Assembly (NCBI RefSeq): GCF_037325665.1
Contig: NC_090261.1
Location: 34,204,004 to 34,268,003 of the forward strand
Length of the DNA stretch: 64,000 bases
Reading direction: 5' to 3'
DNA from: Littorina saxatilis
Taxonomy: Eukaryota; Mollusca; Gastropoda; Littorinimorpha; Littorinidae
The notes under the pieces are model-generated. The model had not been told where the DNA came from. It did no database searches and saw only the letters and a program-made list of their open reading frames with translations. Position numbers and translations under genes: made by a program. Shown here in pieces: positions 59,481 to 64,000 of the stretch. The stretch's first letter is position 1, and the number at the start of each line of letters is the position of its first letter.

Positions 59481-61112
59481 TTCACAACAAAATGGCGCTG
59501 CCCATGGTCAACCTCTAAACTATCCGTATAGAATGGGGGCGTCCTCGCCCCCATAACAAACACCATGTGACTGCTCGCAAGGAAAAAATAAATCTGGATG
59601 GCAGTATGGCTACAACTACGTCGTTTAGTGTAACCATAACCCCTGAATGTATGAACAGCAGAAAAGGCTGTCTTTGACGTCACTGTATAATAAGAAGCAC
59701 AAAAGGGATTTTTTGGAACTTTCTCTTGGTTGGAGACAAACATGTCCGCAATGCATTCGTGCATCAAGCTATCCATGCAGTCGTTTATTGTTGATTCTTT
59801 AGCTCCTCTATGGCAGGGGGGTTTTCACTTTGTTTTCCTTCAATTTCACTATGGGAGTTGTTCTTAAACATACGTTTGTTAAGAAAATTTTGGCTGATTG
59901 TAAAACAGCTGTAATATACGGCAGTCCAGGTTGTCCTTCAACTGTAAAAATGAAATAATGCTCTTTAAAGTATCATTTACAACAGTGGTGGCTGTTTTCA
60001 CAAGTATGCTACAAAAAACACGACAATACATAATACATAAGGAAAAGCCCTATGTTTGGTCAGTTGGTGAGATAGGTAAATGTTATTTTTGTGTGACAGT
60101 TCTGATGGTTTTCAAAGGGCTAATTCTTTGCTTTTCGACATATGCCCAACTGAAAACGCTTTAGCAACTCATGTGCACATGACAACCATCTAAATAGACT
60201 ACATGTTCGCAGAAAACACAATACTGATTATAGAGGGAAAAATAACGGCTCTTTTTAAAAGCACGTTTAGTAGTGAAGTACTTTTAGGATTGTTTGGAAT
60301 TTTTTACCAGCAGACACCCTTTCACTGCTGAGTGTCTTAGTATTGTAAGATGTGTGATATGAGTTTTGGTTTAAAGGTGCCTTTGGTTTGAACACCCCCA
60401 CCCCTACGAGGGAGAAATACAAAGAAATAGAAGGAAATTGAGCCTATTTGGAACCAGACTTTAGTATGTTCCCATGGGGGGATTCACGGTGCGAATGACA
60501 CTGCGTCAGCTTGTTCATTTATCTTTAGTATTTTCTTCAACTTTAACTTTTAGGACCATGTATGAGGTTGTGGCAAGCTAAATACACAACACGACGACGT
60601 CTCGGAAAAATAGTAAGGATTATATAGGGAAAACCAACAGTGTCAGGTAAAGTCCGTTTTGAAGGCGTTAGTGGTTGGGGATTTTGAAAAGCATCAGACA
60701 TCAGGCAGATACAATCCTTTCTGCGTGTTCTGGTGCAGAAAGAGTTTTCAGTTTATACATTGGGGTGACCAGTAGATACCATTTTACAACCATAGCCCCA
60801 AACGACATTTACAGAGCCCAAAGAAGGATTAGGGTCAATTTCAAAGCCATTTTTCCGTATGAAGCGCCAACTTTATATGAAAATGTGTTCAATAAACATC
60901 AAAGGACTGAGGTTGAACTTTCTGATAAGGGACATTTTAAACCTAGTCATTGTCACTTCAACGTTCCCTTCACTAAAGTGGCTAAGATGCCTGGATAATG
61001 AGCGGTGGACTGACGATGCTACGAGTATACGGTCTTGCTGCGTTGCATTGCGTTCAGTTTCATTCTGTGAGTTCGACAGCTACTTGACTAAATATTGTAT
61101 TTTCGCCTTACG

Positions 61113-61375
61113 CGACTTGTTTTTTTTTTACAGTGATTAGCCTCTTTAGTGGTCCACATTAGGAGCATGGGCCCTTGATAAGGACCAGTTGTGAATGTTT
61201 CTGTATTCATTTTTGGATGAATTTCTATCAAACCTAGTTTGCTCCAATTAGGCCTAAAGGCTAGCTAAAGAGAGTAAAACTACCAAACACTATATTAAAC
61301 TTCTTCGCAAGATTACAAGCTACTTATCAGCGTGAAGCTAAAGACATCCATATTAGGGGCCTATCCTCCACTTCA
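61113..61375. other. No gene seen
   Basis: Short unique sequence between the CRE/CA head and a SINE. Confidence 0.4.
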
Positions 61376-61738
61376 ATCAATCAATCAATATGAGGCTTAT
61401 ATCGCGCGTATTCCGTGGGTACAGTTCTAAGCGCAGGGATTTTTTATTTTTTATTTTTATTTTTTTTTGTATGCAATTTATATCGCGCACATATTCAAGG
61501 CGCAGGGATTTATTTATGCCGTGTGAGATGGAATTTGTTTTTTACACAATACATCACGCATTCACATCGGCCAGCAGATCGCAGCCATTTCGGCGCATAT
61601 CCTACTTTTCACGGCCTATTAATCCAAGTCACACGGGTATTTTGGTGGACATTTTTATTTATGCCTATGCAATTTTGCCAGGAAAGACCCTTTTGTCAAT
61701 CGTGGGATCTTTAACGTGCACACTCCACTTGCAGTAAG
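61376..61738 (+). mobile_element. SINE-like repeat with ATATCGCGC motif
   Basis: Plus-strand copy of the element at 4988-5374, with a TCAATCAATCAA head, a T-rich tract (61440-61468) between two GCGCAGGGATTT repeats, and a 3' end TTTAACGTGCACACTCCA. Confidence 0.65.
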
Positions 61739-62612
61739 TAAACATTTCTGAAACCTCCATCGACCCTGTTTCGAGACACCAATGTCACAGAGTCGTCTGT
61801 TATGTTATAGAAACACCTTACCTGCTTCTTGAGCGACTAGTGGCAAGGACGGGAAAGTAGGTCATCCATGGGAGGGAGGGGGGGGGGTCTTAAATTATTA
61901 TCGCCATTCAAATTAGTAAAATAAACAGGATGTTATTTCTTAGAGCAATGTCCTATGCAGTATACCCCGAACTCGTCAAACAAGTTTAGGATGGGGGAGG
62001 GGGTTGCGATGGGGAGAAGGGATGGGGGTATCGGTTGAAAGAGGTATGGTAAGGAGGTGGGGGGGGGGGGACTTTCACAAGTATTATACTTTAATAAACT
62101 ACACACAATCAGTCATCCGTCGAATAGAATGTAGGGCGGCACTTGCTCACAACATGAAACCTGCATGTTAAACTCCTTAAACCTGAGCAACAAACCCGCA
62201 CAGCTGCTTTCATATGCGTGCAAGGAGTGAACTGAACAGTGTGCACTCTAACTTGCTTTCCTTCGGCTAGGAATAAGAAGACACCTCTTGCGTAGTTGTG
62301 TGTGTGTGTGTGGTGTGTGTGTGTGTGTGTGTGTGTATGATAACGATCTGCTATTTGCCGTATAACTGGAGACTGCCTACGTGTGTGCGGTAACTTAACG
62401 CAATACCACGCGAAAAACGTGCTGACCTAATCCACAGAAGCAGGCAGAGAGAGTACAGTCGTTGGGCCTTCCTCCTTTCAATGTTTTGTACTGCTCTTGT
62501 ACAGCCAGTCCTCCGTTTCTTAGACGCTAGATTTGGCGAGTGTGGCGAGGAATTAGTGTTTCTTAGGCAATTCTCGCCGCGAGCTGAACTGAACTGCACT
62601 GAACTTTATTTT
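61739..62612. other. No gene seen; G-runs and a GT microsatellite
   Basis: Contains several G-rich runs (about 61871, 61992 and 62059) and a GT tract (62298-62336). No coding signal recognised. Confidence 0.5.
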
Positions 62613-62945
62613 ACAAGGACACACACACATTGACCCCAGAGTACCAGGGAAACAAGTCTAATCCGTAGACAGAGAAACAAGGACACACACACACATTGAC
62701 CCCAGAGTACCAGGGAAACAAGTCTAATCCGTAGACAGAGAAACAAGGACACACACACATTGACCCCAGAGTGCCAGGGAAACAAGTCTAATCCGTAGAC
62801 AGAGAAACAAGGACACACACACACATTGACCCCAGAGTACCAGGGAAACAAGTCTAATCCGTAGACAGAGAAACAAGGACACACACACACATTGACCCCA
62901 GAGTACCAGGGAAACAAGTCTAATCCGTAGACAGAGAAACAAACA
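62613..62945. repeat. 64-66-bp minisatellite, five copies
   Basis: TGACCCCAGAGTACCAGG starts at 62631, 62697, 62761, 62827 and 62893. Unit length varies only through the internal CA run. The units are nearly identical, so the array is young. The long repetitive open frames on the minus strand are by-products. Confidence 0.93.
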
Positions 62946-63562
62946 GAGACACAAACTAACAAAGTTCTTTACTGGCTCTTTTGAGAATAACGGTGGTAAT
63001 AATTATACACACAAAAAAGAGAAAGCAATCTAGTTCATGTATGTACATGTAGTACACACACGTTGCAGTTAACGACACCTTGTTTACTTATGTGATTATC
63101 TAACACGTTGGTAGATCATAAAGAGGGATGCAATTCGTCAACGACTATCTTAACCTCGAACAAAACAATGCATTTTTACGATTTTTGTAGCGTGTTTGCA
63201 TGCAATCAAGAGTCACTTCATCCTTACCCCGTATCACACACTTTATGAGGAGGTAAAAATAAGACAGCAACTACAAACTATGCACTAATCGAACAGCCAT
63301 TAAGTTTCCTCCGCAAATCTGCTTTTGTTTTTGACGTGCTATACATGTATCTGGTTAATATTTTACAGCAGTTTAAAAACGACATAAAATCGCTGGGAGC
63401 AGTTGGCACTAAATACAGAGATGCTCTGCAAATGTGTAAAATCTGTGTATGATCTGAAAATGAATATTACAATGGATCTGGAATTTGTGTGAAACAGGTC
63501 TCGTTGTCCACACCTATATCGCAGCAATATGAGGACAACTTGCAAATTAATTTTTAGTGGGG
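62946..63562. other. No gene seen
   Basis: AT-rich sequence with a TACATGTA palindrome near 63045. No exon, RNA gene or element recognised. Confidence 0.45.
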
Positions 63563-63736
63563 TGCAGCAATTTGCGGACGTCCGTCACTATATTGCAGCA
63601 ATTTGCGGACCAAAGACCGCCTATTTGGGGACGTCCGCAAATAGTCGCATTTTTTGGCCGATGTCCGCAAATTGCTGCGATATAGCGACGGACGACCCCA
63701 TTTGGTCCTATTTGGTCCGCATATTGCGGTAAATCC
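63563..63736. repeat. Inverted repeat with GCAATTTGCGGAC words
   Basis: GTCCGTCACTATATTGCAGC (from about 63579) pairs with the segment ending TATAGCGACGGAC (about 63694). GCAATTTGCGGAC or its reverse recurs four times. A CA run follows at 63745-63775. Confidence 0.75.
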
Positions 63737-63743
63737 ACAAACA

Positions 63744-63775
<32 letters not shown>

Positions 63776-63955
63776 TTATAATCCCCCTCCCGAATCCCCT
63801 CCCCCATTCTCCACCCGATAGCTCCTCTTTGTCTCACTCTCTCCTCCTTACAAATAACAATTTGATACGTTCATCTTTAATCCACCCCCCTCCCCGAATC
63901 AACTCCCCATTCTCCACCCGATAGCTACTCTTTGTCTCGCTCTCTCCCCCGGTGT
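63776..63955. repeat. Two-copy direct repeat of about 105 bp
   Basis: CCATTCTCCACCCGATAGCT and CTCTTTGTCTC(A/G)CTCTCTCC occur in both units (about 63809 and 63910). Confidence 0.75.
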
Positions 63956-63984
63956 GACGTTTTCATCTTTCGCCGTGTTGATAT

Positions 63985-64000
63985 TTCGCTTCTCGGCCTC
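63985..64000 (+). ncRNA. Possible start of a U2 snRNA gene or pseudogene
   Basis: TCGCTTCTCGGCCT matches the conserved first bases of metazoan U2 snRNA (A-UCGCUUCUCGGCCU). The window ends after 16 bases, so this cannot be told from a chance match or a truncated copy. Confidence 0.3.

Larger units (their letters stand above)
52838..60997. mobile_element. Compound foldback DNA element, about 8.2 kb
   Basis: Flanked by a 4-base (G/A)TGA duplication. The tips are alike when reversed (TGATCCAAGCA and TATCCAGGCAT). Long inverted arms: 52862-53845 plus 55913-56320 on the left pair with 59570-60970 on the right. A pair of 1-kb tandem units sits in the left arm, and a palindromic AGGTCA-rich core lies in the middle. 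Both arms encode the same outward-reading peptide (with TTIAPNDIYRAQRRIRVNFK), which was not recognised. No transposase was identified, so it is probably mobilised by another element. Confidence 0.7.
52092..61112 (-). repeat. CRE/CA family copy split by an 8.2 kb insertion
   Basis: The 3' two thirds are at 52092-52837 and the 5' head at 60998-61112. Joined at CTTTGCC/ATGAGCGG they are colinear with 7203-8096. In this copy the CRE palindrome is reduced (GATGACATATCC). The two halves prove the insertion and mark its limits. Confidence 0.85.

Noticed and set aside
62606-62962. Repetitive minus-strand frame
   Set aside because: It follows from the five-copy minisatellite; unit length varies and breaks the frame pattern.

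Overview
This is a eukaryotic, repeat-dense nuclear window. The coding content points to an invertebrate animal. The repeat content (tRNA-headed SINEs, TTAA and TA MITEs, a DIRS-type retrotransposon, many CA/GA/TC microsatellites) suggests a marine mollusc, probably a gastropod; that species-level guess is inference. A 200-base run of N at 9350-9549 marks an assembly join.

Three host genes are supported, all between 10.7 and 36.1 kb. (1) CCDC85-like, plus strand: six 3' exons (10721-15985) ending in the family's C-terminal signature and a long Gly/Pro-rich tail. Its 5' exons are not seen. (2) TMEM179-like, minus strand: four exons (35049 down to 23581), 230 residues, four membrane segments, with a 9.9 kb last intron. 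(3) RTRAF (C14orf166/hCLE/CGI-99), plus strand: one intact uninterrupted reading frame (35284-36033, 249 residues). CCDC85 and TMEM179 converge. TMEM179 and RTRAF are head to head, with 234 bp between start codons, so they probably share a bidirectional promoter. The human homologues of all three lie on chromosome 14 (CCDC85C, TMEM179, RTRAF), and CCDC85B and TMEM179B share 11q, which hints at an old linkage group.

The gene block sits in a ~36 kb loop between two long inverted arms (1-6922 and 42953-50407). The arms match closely but differ in tandem-repeat copy number and insertions. The left arm lies wholly on the far side of the N gap, so either a real inversion-prone structure or a mis-scaffolded allelic contig must be considered.

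Mobile DNA by region: 1-10.6 kb, a dispersed family carrying a CRE palindrome and a CA tract, a LINE 3' fragment, an ACGT-rich element, hairpin inserts and Helitron-like ends. 11-23 kb, SINEs and pogo-, piggyBac- and hAT-like MITEs around CCDC85. 25.76-31.7 kb, a near-whole DIRS retrotransposon inside the TMEM179 last intron, set in an array of a 13-bp palindrome. 36.5-42.9 kb, an AGGTCA-rich element and microsatellites. 51.7-61.1 kb, a SINE, then an 8.2 kb compound foldback element inserted into a copy of the CRE/CA family. 62.6-64 kb, a 66-bp minisatellite, a palindrome, and possibly the first bases of a U2 snRNA gene at the window edge.
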